A stretch of 64,000 bases of DNA from Aegilops tauschii subsp. strangulata. Its lineage: Eukaryota; Streptophyta; Magnoliopsida; Poales; Poaceae. The stretch spans positions 142,425,207 to 142,489,206 of the forward strand of contig NC_053037.3 in assembly GCF_002575655.3 (NCBI RefSeq). Direction: 5' to 3'. Made by a program: the position numbers and the translations under genes. Of the stretch, positions 1 through 8,510 are shown in pieces. The notes beneath the pieces were generated by a model that was not told the DNA's origin, did not search any database, and saw only the letters and a list, made by a program, of their open reading frames with translations. Position 1 is the first letter of the stretch; the number at the start of each line of letters is the position of its first letter.

Positions 1-1594
1 TGATATCAATGCGAGGAGCAGGGATTGCCATGCAACGAATGCACTAAGAGCTATAAGTGTATGAAAGCTCAATATGAAAACTAAGTGGGTGTGCTTCTAA
101 CTCTATAATGAAAAATTCCCACTAGTATATGAAAGTGATAACATAGGAGACTCTCCATATGTAAAACATGGTGCTACTTTGAAGCACAAGCGTGGAACTA
201 GCATGCCCCTTCTCTCTTTATTTCTTTATTTTCCTTTTTTTCTTTCTTTTCTTTCTTTTCTTTCTTTTTTTCTTTTTTATTTCTCTCTCTCATTGTCCGG
301 AGTCTCATCCCGGCTTGTGGGGGAATCATAGTCTCCATCATCCTTTCCTCACCGGGGCAATGCTCTAAAAATGATTAATGATGATCATCACACTTCTATT
401 TACTTATAACTCAAAAGAAATAAAAATTACAACTCGATACCTATAACAAAGTATGACTCTATATGAATGCCTCTGGCGGTGTACCATGATGTGCAATGAT
501 CTAGCGTAACAACGATATAAAAACGGACAAGCCATGGAAATATCATGCAAAGCAATATGACAATGAATGCTCAAGTCGTCAAAACGGAAGCGGTGGAAGT
601 TGCATGGCAATATATCTCGGAATGGCTATGGAAAGACCATAATAGGTAGGTATGGTGGCTGTTTTGAGGAAGATATAATAAGGCTTATGTGTGATAGAGT
701 GTATCATATAACGGGGTTGGGATGCACCTACGAAGTTTGCACCACATCTCGATGTGAGAAAGGGCAATGCACGTTACCTTAGAGGCTAGCAAATGGCGGA
801 AAGGTAAGAGTGTGTATAATCCATGGACTCACATTAGTCATAAAGAACTCATATACTTCTTGCAAAAGTTTATTAGCCCTCGAAGCAAAGTACTACTACG
901 CATGTCCCTAAGGGGATAGATTGGTAGGAAAAGACTATCGCTCGTCCCTGACCGCCACTCATAAGGGAGACAATCAATAATAAATCACACTCCAACTTCA
1001 TAGCATAACCAGAGACTATACGTGCATGCTTCGGGAATCACAAACCTTAACACCAATATTCTTACTAACCACAACCATTTACTAGTACCTCCCACATATT
1101 CCATCTCTATATCACAAAACTATTGCAAGGAATCAAACATATCATATCCAGTGATCTATAAGTTTTATGTAGGATTTTATGACTAACCATGCAATTGACC
1201 AATTCCTGTTGACTCTCTAAATAGATCTAAGTGAAGCATGAGAGTTTAATTCTTTCTACAAAAGATCATGCTGTAATAAATATAAGTGAAGAAAAAGACC
1301 GTTCTAGAAACAACTGTTTTCTACGTGAAGAGAAACAGGCAATCCAAATTTCAAATGATATAAGTGAAGCACATGAAGCATTCTATAAAGCCATACTCAA
1401 AAGATATAAGTTTAGTACAATGAGCATTCTATAAATCGACCATGAACTATCTCATACCAGCATGGTGCATAAAAGAAAAATGAAAACCAAATGCAAAAGA
1501 TGCTCCAAGATTTGCACATAACACATGAACGAAATGAAGATGAAAACAAACCGATACTTGTTGAAGAAAGATGGGATGCCTTCCGGGGCATCCC
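1..1594 (-). repeat. Sabrina-like internal non-coding region, copy A
   Basis: Read on the minus strand this resembles the long untranslated 3' part of Sabrina-type Gypsy elements. It has no ORF of useful length; the short frames at 404-782 and 1231-1434 are repeat sequence. It is nearly identical to 51459-53048. The orientation is inferred from copy B, where the same sequence runs into a minus-strand polypurine tract and LTR start near 50954. The family name is by recognition. Confidence 0.7.
211..293. repeat. Pyrimidine-rich microsatellite (TTTCT/CTTT)n
   Basis: An imperfect run of TTTCTTTC and TTTTCTTT units ends in a short CT run. The same tract is in copy B at about 51668-51749 with a slightly different length, as expected of replication slippage after the duplication. 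Confidence 0.8.
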
Positions 1595-2155
1595 TGATAC
1601 GTCTCCAACGTGTCTATAATTTTTGATTCTTCCATGCTATTATATTATCCATCTTGATGTTTTATATGCATTTATATGCTATTTTATATGATTTTTGGGA
1701 CTAACCTATTAACCTAGAGCCCAATGCAATTTTTTTTCCTTGTTTTTGAGTTCTACAGAAAAGGGATATCAAACGGAGTCCAAACGAGCTAAAAATTTAC
1801 GGTGATTTTTTTATGGACCAGAAGAAGCCCCCGAAGCAAAAGAGTTGGGACAGAAGAGTCCCGAGCCAACCACAAGGGTGGAGGGCGCTCCGTCCTTGAG
1901 GTTTACTCATGGACCCTTGACATGAAAATGATGCAAATAAATCCTATAAATACAGAACCCCCCAAAAAGAAACCTAGATCGGGAGTTCCGCTGCCGCAAG
2001 CCTCTATAGCCACGAAAAACCAATCGGGAGCCTGTTCCGGCACCCTGCCGTAGGGGGAAACCATCACCGGTGGCCATCTTCATCATCCCGGCGCTCTCCA
2101 TGACGAGGAGGAAGTAGTTCACCCTTGGGGCTGAGGGTATGTACCAGTGGCTATG
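1595..2155 (+). repeat. WHAM/Sabrina-like LTR, left part, copy A
   Basis: Begins with TGATACGTCTCCAACG, the LTR terminus recognised in Sabrina/WHAM-type Triticeae Gypsy elements, directly after the minus-strand internal block. It is interrupted at 2155 by Gypsy-1 and resumes at 13346. The uninterrupted version is at 53049-53698. A possible TATA-type element (CCTATAAATAC) lies near 1944. The LTR is cut off at 13447 by another repeat, so it is not a complete LTR. Confidence 0.65.
2151..2155. repeat. Target site duplication CTATG, left of Gypsy-1
   Basis: CTATG immediately before the LTR start TGTCGG is repeated at 13346-13350 right after the LTR end CCGACA. Copy B has a single CTATG at the matching place (about 53610), which confirms the empty site. 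Confidence 0.95.
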
Positions 2156-3385
2156 TGTCGGAGTAAATGGCCACGGGTAGCCTAACCGACTGCCCCTGGC
2201 TCTTCCAAAAAATTACCAGGCCTTTGGGCCTTCAAGCATTTCAAGCATTGGGCCGCCTTCCCCGGTCGGCTATTTCTAAAGCCGACTCCCAGAAGGCGAC
2301 CCAGCCTCAGCAACCTCCCCCCAAGATAACCACGGGATGGCCGACTCTAGGAAGCCGGCCATAGAGGATGCCGACTTCCCAGAGCTAGCCATGAAGAACG
2401 CCGACTCCCTAGAGTCGGCCACGAAGAGCGCCGACTCCAAGGAGCCGGCCAAGACCGCACCCCCCAAAACTACATCCACATAACGGTGACAAGACGGGGT
2501 GTGGCCACAGTACGGCCCACTACCCCCGAAGCCCGAGGCAGGCATGGCCACAGGACGCCGTACGGGACGGCCATGTCCCGTCCGGCTCGGCACTGTAGCC
2601 ATGCTGGCCTCAACGTCACCCACGACAGACGCCAATACGGCCCACGGGCGGCGGGCCCCTTCAGCCAGAGAGAGGCGCGAAGGCGGCCAGGCCTCCCCCA
2701 GTCGGCCAAGGGCATGGCCGGCTCCCAGAAGCCGGCTACCCCCTCCCTCGAAGCATGAGCCACATTAAGGAGACAAGACGAGGTAAGGCTACAGTGAGAG
2801 CCCTCGAGGCGGCACACTGTAGCCACGCTTACCTCGACGGAGCCCTCGTCATCAGGGGCGAGGCTACAATAAGCAGCCACTGACAAGACCCTAGGCGGTG
2901 GGGTCGGCCTGTCGACCAAGAGGCCGGCAGCCGGCGGGACCCACCAGTCAGCGGGCCCCAACGGCCGGCGGAGAAGCCGGCGAGCATAGACACTGACGGC
3001 TAGGACCAGCGCCCAGCCGGATTACAATTGTACCCCCGGGGGGTAGGCCTATATAAACCCCCCGGGACACCCATGCAAAGGGTTGGCTTCTTAGCATTAG
3101 ACACACACCATAGAGAGAGAGAAGCAAGAGCTAGCCTTGTTCTTCTTCTCCCTTGAACCCAACAGCTCTAGCAGCGTTTGTAGCTACTCTTTCTGATCTA
3201 GTGATCATGCGGAGACCCCGCAGAGCAGGACTAGGGGTGTTATCTCCTCGGAGAGCCCCGAACCTGGGTAAGATTCGCCGGCGTGCATGTCTTCGCCTCA
3301 TCCCGTTTCCAGGCACCGGCGACGTCTTACTGGCACCCACTATGATAAGCCATCCGTTGGCATATGTCGCACCTACCACCCGACA
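2156..3385 (+). repeat. Gypsy-1 5' LTR
   Basis: Bounded by TGTCGG and CCGACA (6-bp inverted termini), 1230 bp, paired with 12118-13345. It carries a TATA box at 3050-3057. The gag frame opens inside it, with an ATG at 3207. Confidence 0.95.
3050..3057 (+). promoter_or_regulatory. TATA box of the Gypsy-1 5' LTR
   Basis: TATATAAA within GGCCTATATAAACCCC, followed about 60 bp later by a purine-rich leader. The same motif is at 13010-13017 in the 3' LTR. It is the likely genomic RNA promoter. Confidence 0.75.
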
Positions 3386-6300
3386 TTTGGTGCCCACCGT
3401 GGGCTCAGGTGCACCATCGTCCGGAGACCTGTTTTGGACGGGAACCCTCTTCCTCCCCCGCGAGCGCAGCCAGCCTGCTGCGCCCGATGGCGTTTGCCTC
3501 GACGCGCTGCAAGGCGTCGACGACGCCTGCGCAGCGAGCTGCCTCGCCGATCTTCTCGGAGAGACTCGCATCTCCGACGAGCCTGCGTCCGACGCAGGCA
3601 CGGACTACCCCGATAGCCGCCTCGTCAGCCTCCTCGACCAGCTTCACGTCTCTAGCGAGCCTGCTGCAGATGTGGAGTCGGTCGGCTCCACCGACCCGAT
3701 GCTCGTCGACTCCGACACGGCATCGCTCGATGCCTACCCCTCCGACGTGGTGGTCTTCGACGATCCTCTCCCTCGAGCTGACAGTGGCAGCAGCGCTGTC
3801 ACCGAAGTTTTGGTCATCAGCCACGTCGCCAACTCGGGCGAGAACGCACACGACGCCCTGCAAGCGACGATGCACGACCTCTCCGTCCCCATCCCGGCCG
3901 ACGCCGATGCCGAGACCCTGGAGGCACGTCGCCTCGCCCTCGTCGCGGAGGGCCAGAAGATAGCCTCCATGAGATGCCTCACCGAGGCCCACCAGCGCGA
4001 AGTCGACCGCGCCGCCTTCGGTACGCCGCCGCCTAGCGGCCCGAGCCAAGCCGGCTTCGTCCAGAAGCGCGGCGCGGCTATCGCTAGCATGCTGGGGGAA
4101 GATCGCCCCATTTACTCCACCCTGCTCGAGAATCTGCGAGCCGCTCAGGCGGCCGCCGAAGAGCTAAATGGGCTGGGAGCCGACGAGCTCCCCTACATGA
4201 CAAGACGGATCCAGCAGCTGATCGACGCGGCTGCAGAACGGCATGAAGCCGGCGCCCGCGCTGATAGTCATCCCCCGCGCCGAGAGCACGCCGCGACGTC
4301 CCGCTCGCCGACTGCGAGTGGCGCCCGCCAGAAGAAAGACAAGGAGCCGGCTGCTAGCCGCAGCCGGACTCATATTACCATCGAGCGTGACGCGGAAGGC
4401 CGCCCTCGAGCGGCGGAGCGCCAAGGAAACCTGCCTCCTCCCCCGCCTCGAAGAGAGAGACGCCTCACCCCGCCGCTCGTCACGCACCCGACTCTTGGCG
4501 ACCGACTCGGCCGCCGAGAAGGAGTCGGCGAGAACGACGCCCGCCACCGGATCGACCGCCTTGCTCGATCCTTGGCGTTAGAAGAAGAGGACGATGTCGG
4601 CCCGCCATGCTTTGGCCCCCTCATCCGTGACAAGCCCTTCCCCAAAGGGTTCTCGCTCCCCAGAGACATGCCCAAGTACAACGGCTCAGTGAAGCCGGAA
4701 GATTGGCTCATCGACTACTCCACTGCTGTCAGCATAGCCAACGGCAATCGGTGCGTAGCCGTGAAGTACGTCCCCCATATGCTGCAAGGCACGGCGCGCA
4801 CCTGGCTCAACAGCCTCAAGCCTTACAGCATCAACAGCTGCCTGGACTTCACGGAAGTCTTCGTCCGCAACTTCACCAGCACGTACAAACGGCCTCCCAA
4901 GCCTCGCCAACTCTCCCTATGCGTCCAAGGGCCCAACGAGTCGACCCGCGACTACCTCACGCGGTGGGCCGAGCTCCGCAACTCCTGCGAGGGGGTGCAC
5001 GAGGTTCAGGCCATCGAGTACTTCACCGCCGGGTGCCGAGAGTGCACCCTCCTCAAGCACCGACTCCTCTGCGACGAGCCGGCTACCCTCGACGAACTAT
5101 TGGTCATCGCAGACAAGTACGCCATAGCCGACTCCTCGATGAAGACCGAGCTTCGAGTAGACGCCTCTGGGAAGGTGATTGCTCCGGCTCCCAAGACACC
5201 GGCTGGCGACTCCAATCGGCGCCCCTACCAGAACGATCACAAGCGCCAGGCCCCCATGCCGACTTCCACCAGTCGGCAGGTAGCCACAGTTGAAGATGAG
5301 CAGCCCGAAGAGTGGCCCGCTCCCAAGAAGAAGGGTGGCAGGCCGGCTTGGCAGCCGGCTTTCTCTTACGAGCAGACTCTCGACGCCCCCTGCAAATTCC
5401 ACAGCGGCGCGAAGCCGTCCAACCACACGACCCAAAAATGCCACTGGCTCACGCGAATCTCCAAGGGCGAAGGGTTGTTGCCGCCTCCGCCTCCCGGCCC
5501 GCCGCCTCCAGCCCCCCAGCAGCCGGCGGCTCGGTCGGCAGTCGGAGCCATCCAAGACGAGTTCCCTGAAGAGCACGCCGCCTACGTCGTCTTCACTAGC
5601 CAAGCCGATGACAAGCGTAGTCGGCGCCGTCAGCATCAAGAGGTCAATGCAGTCGCCTCTAGCGCTCCCGAGTTCATGCACTGGTCAGAGAAGCCAATCA
5701 GCTGGAGCCAGGCCGACCACCCAGAGGTGATGCCATCCCCTGGCTCCTATGCAATGGTCTTGGATGTCACCCTCGCGACGGAGAGGCGAGCTGCCCGATT
5801 CTCCCGCGTCCTGATAGATGGCGGAAGCAGTATCAATATACTGTACCGCGATACCGTGGAGAAGCTGAACATCAAGGCGAAGCAGCTTATGCCAAGCCGA
5901 ACCGTGTTCCATGGTATCGTCCCCGGCTTGTCTTGCTCCCCGATCGGCAAGATTAAAATGGATGTTCTCTTCGGAGACAAAGATCATTTTCGCCGAGAAG
6001 CGATCTGGTTCGAAGTAGTGGATCTGGAGAGCCCCTACCATGCTTTGCTTGGCCGACCTGCTCTGGCCAAGTTCATGGCTGTGCCCCACTACGCCTACCT
6101 GAAGATGAAGATGCCGAGCTCGAAGGGGATCATCACGGTAGCCGGCAATTACAAGAAGTCCATCGAGTGCGCCATGGCCAGCAGCCGGCTGGCCGAGTCC
6201 CTCGTGGTGGCAGAAGAGAAGAAAATGCTGGAGCGGGTTGTGGCCATGGCCAGCAAGCAGCCGGCCCTGTCCCCCAACCCCAAAGATTGTGATGCACAGC

Positions 6301-6983
6301 GCTCGTTCCAGCCAGCCAAAGAGACGAAGAAGATACCTCTGGACCCGGAGAATCGACTGGACTTAGCGTCCGTTGCCCACCCGCAGTCAAACGGCCAGGT
6401 CGAGCGAGCAAATGGACTCATCCTCTCCGGCATCAAGCCTCGACTGGTTGTACCACTGGAGCGATCAGCCGGCTGCTGGCTCGATGAGCTGCCGGCTGTC
6501 CTCTGGAGTCTGCGCACTACACCCAATAAGTCAACCGGCTTCACTCCGTTCTTCCTTGTATATGGTGCCGAGGCTGTCATCCCAACCGACATCGAGTTTG
6601 ACTCGCCTCGGATCACCATGTACACGGAGGCGGAGGCCAAGGAAGCAAGAGAAGACGGCATCGACCTACTAGAAGAAGACCGGCTGTTAGCACTCAGTCG
6701 GTCCGCCATCTACCAGCAAGGGTTGCGCCGCTACCACAACCGCAAGGTCAAGCCAAGATCCTTCCAAGAGGGCGACCTTGTGCTTCGGCTGATCCAGCGA
6801 ACAGCCGGCCAGCACAAGCTCTCGGCCCCTTGGGAAGGCCCCTTCGTCATCAGCAAGGCACTAGGCAACGACTCCTACTACTTGATCGACGCGCAAAAAC
6901 CAAGAGCACGCAAGAGAGATGACTCCGGCAAGGAGTCGGAGCGACCATGGAACGTGAACCTCCTGAGAAGATTTTACAGTTGA
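3207..6983 (+). CDS. Gypsy-1 gag-protease-integrase-tail fusion ORF (internally deleted pol)
   Basis: One uninterrupted frame of 1258 codons from the ATG at 3207 (a later ATG at 3342 is also possible). The start lies inside the LTR and the frame reads through the primer binding site. A retrotransposon gag domain covers roughly 4690-5060 (ARTWLNSL; TRDYLTRWAELRNSC). A C-x2-H-x7-H-x4-C finger is at 5391-5441. An aspartic protease with LIDGGSS has its aspartate codon at 5817. Near 6340-6352 the frame jumps from the end of the protease linker into late integrase (SVAHPQSNGQVERANG) and ends with the integrase C-terminal region (WEGPFVISKAL). Reverse transcriptase, RNase H, the HHCC finger and the first two acidic integrase residues are absent. 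The join is in frame, so a gag-protease product could still be made. Confidence 0.9.
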   Translation: MRRPRRAGLGVLSPRRAPNLGKIRRRACLRLIPFPGTGDVLLAPTMISHPLAYVAPTTRHLVPTVGSGAPSSGDLFWTGTLFLPRERSQPAAPDGVCLDALQGVDDACAASCLADLLGETRISDEPASDAGTDYPDSRLVSLLDQLHVSSEPAADVESVGSTDPMLVDSDTASLDAYPSDVVVFDDPLPRADSGSSAVTEVLVISHVANSGENAHDALQATMHDLSVPIPADADAETLEARRLALVAEGQKIASMRCLTEAHQREVDRAAFGTPPPSGPSQAGFVQKRGAAIASMLGEDRPIYSTLLENLRAAQAAAEELNGLGADELPYMTRRIQQLIDAAAERHEAGARADSHPPRREHAATSRSPTASGARQKKDKEPAASRSRTHITIERDAEGRPRAAERQGNLPPPPPRRERRLTPPLVTHPTLGDRLGRREGVGENDARHRIDRLARSLALEEEDDVGPPCFGPLIRDKPFPKGFSLPRDMPKYNGSVKPEDWLIDYSTAVSIANGNRCVAVKYVPHMLQGTARTWLNSLKPYSINSCLDFTEVFVRNFTSTYKRPPKPRQLSLCVQGPNESTRDYLTRWAELRNSCEGVHEVQAIEYFTAGCRECTLLKHRLLCDEPATLDELLVIADKYAIADSSMKTELRVDASGKVIAPAPKTPAGDSNRRPYQNDHKRQAPMPTSTSRQVATVEDEQPEEWPAPKKKGGRPAWQPAFSYEQTLDAPCKFHSGAKPSNHTTQKCHWLTRISKGEGLLPPPPPGPPPPAPQQPAARSAVGAIQDEFPEEHAAYVVFTSQADDKRSRRRQHQEVNAVASSAPEFMHWSEKPISWSQADHPEVMPSPGSYAMVLDVTLATERRAARFSRVLIDGGSSINILYRDTVEKLNIKAKQLMPSRTVFHGIVPGLSCSPIGKIKMDVLFGDKDHFRREAIWFEVVDLESPYHALLGRPALAKFMAVPHYAYLKMKMPSSKGIITVAGNYKKSIECAMASSRLAESLVVAEEKKMLERVVAMASKQPALSPNPKDCDAQRSFQPAKETKKIPLDPENRLDLASVAHPQSNGQVERANGLILSGIKPRLVVPLERSAGCWLDELPAVLWSLRTTPNKSTGFTPFFLVYGAEAVIPTDIEFDSPRITMYTEAEAKEAREDGIDLLEEDRLLALSRSAIYQQGLRRYHNRKVKPRSFQEGDLVLRLIQRTAGQHKLSAPWEGPFVISKALGNDSYYLIDAQKPRARKRDDSGKESERPWNVNLLRRFYS
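3388..3405 (+). other. Gypsy-1 primer binding site
   Basis: TGGTGCCCACCGTGGG starts 2 bp after the 5' LTR end, the expected position for the tRNA 3'-end complement (TGG). I did not assign the tRNA species. Confidence 0.8.
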
Positions 6984-7716
6984 AAGCAGTATGTATCATG
7001 CTACCCTTTTGTATTAAGTACGAACCAACAGGCCCCCCGAACCTTACTCGGGGACTGCCTTTATTTATCTATGAATGACGAGTGTCATACCCATGAATGT
7101 ATTATTACATTTGATTTCTTGTCTGGCACCGGGTCCGACTAGTCGGCCCGGGGACTGGCCGCCTTGAGCTATATTAAAAGTTCTACATGAAGTCAGACAA
7201 GTAGTGTGCCGGCTCCCGAGTCCTCTCTTGTTGAAAGTCGCAGCTCGAAGAACCGACTGTCCGACTAGCAAGAGACAAGGCAGAAAGGATGCCCACACGA
7301 AAAACGGCTAAGGACCAACGAACTTATATAGCAAAAAGACGGCCTCCAACCACGCTTGCCGGCTGTCAGAACAGCCGGCTGGCCGGCTTCCTAAAACACT
7401 TAGCTCTAATCCAACAAAGCTAGAGTACTTGCCCTCCCAACTGGCCAAGCACTTCTCCAGCAACAGATTGCAGAGCAACTGTCTGTCTGGGGAGGCGGCA
7501 ACCAAGGGAGGGCGGCAAAGGAAATAGCAGAAGGATGAAAAGCAAAGAACGAGGAAAAGCCAAATGCATGCATAAGTTATATGTACATATAAAGCCCCCA
7601 ACATGCCGGCAATAGACATAAGTTCGAATACACCCCCAGTGGGTGGAATTGTGCAGACTTAACAGAATATTGTTCCAAAAGTGACAAGACAGGAAAACAA
7701 AAGATAGCAGACTAGA
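6984..7716. other. Gypsy-1 convergent intergenic spacer
   Basis: The 733 bp between the gag-pol stop and the stop of the minus-strand gene. No ORF of interest. It contains G-rich blocks resembling the polypurine tract (CTCGGGGACT near 7048, CCCGGGGACT near 7146) and both transcripts must terminate here. No clear terminator was identified. Confidence 0.6.
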
Positions 7717-8510
7717 CTAAGGCGCTGTGCGGGAGCCAGGCTGGTCGGTGGAGACGGCGTCGCGGGCTGAAGGAGTGGCCGGCTGGCGGGCCTCGGCTTG
7801 GTCACCACCGGTGGCAGGCGACGCACCCGCGCGTGACGTGGTGCTGGAGGCACGGTCAGGCTGAGGCCGGTCGGCCGCTCTACCACCCGGCTCGGCGTCT
7901 TCACCCTCCTCCTCCTCCTCCTCCTCCTCCTCGCCCTCGTCGCTGGAGTCGATCTCCTCCGCCGAGTCTTCACCGTCTGCCGGGTTCAGCCCGAACCACT
8001 CCTCCGGCTGGGCGACACCGTTGTCATCTACCTCAGGGGCGAAGACGCTGGTGTCGGTGTAGTCGGTGATCGCCGAAGCCCGCCGGATGATAGCCGGCCG
8101 CGCCGGCTCCAGCTCCGTGTCGGCTTGCTGCCGCCAGGTAGCCAGCTGATCCAGGCTCAGGCCGGGGTACCAGGCCTTGACGAACTCCAGCGCCCGCCTG
8201 GCGCCGGACCGAGCTGCCGAGGCCTTCCAGGCTTCGAAGCGACCGACCGCCACCTCCAGCCAGTCGGCAGTCCGACTGGGGGTGCGGGGAACCACTTCGC
8301 CGGGCCAGAGGGCGGCCAATACTTGCGCCCCGGCATGCTGAAGTCGGCGGAGCAGTCGGTGAGCCGGCTGGAGACGGGCCTGGATCGCCAAGAGCTGCTC
8401 CTCCAGCGAACGGCCAGCGCTTGGGGCAATCTCGAAGCCAGCCTGCCTTCGCGCTTGGCGGCGGGCCTCGATGATCTGGTTGGCGGTGGTAGAATAGCCA
8501 GGGAAGTACT
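7717..8510 (-). CDS. Antisense gene of Gypsy-1, exon 6 (last)
   Basis: Starts after the acceptor TTGCACAG, completes a codon split 1+2 with exon 5 and ends at the stop at 7717. The N-terminal half is helical (ANQIIEARRQARRQAGFE). The centre has a W-rich segment (TADWLEVAVGRFEAWKAS) that resembles the last antisense region of Gypsy-3. Near the end is an acidic tract with nine consecutive Glu, encoded by a (CTC)n microsatellite around 7904-7932. Confidence 0.75.

Noticed and set aside
567..782. 71-aa ORF present in both duplicate copies
   Set aside because: Repeat-internal, no codon or domain signal, and the two copies differ without preference for silent changes as far as visible.
2276..2961. 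Several overlapping ORFs of 90-163 aa on both strands
   Set aside because: They lie in a GC-rich LTR, are repeated in the other LTR with shifts, and resemble no protein; composition artefacts.
3405..4547. Minus-strand ORFs of 113-214 aa opposite gag
   Set aside because: Reverse-complement shadows of the real gag frame; no start context, no domain.
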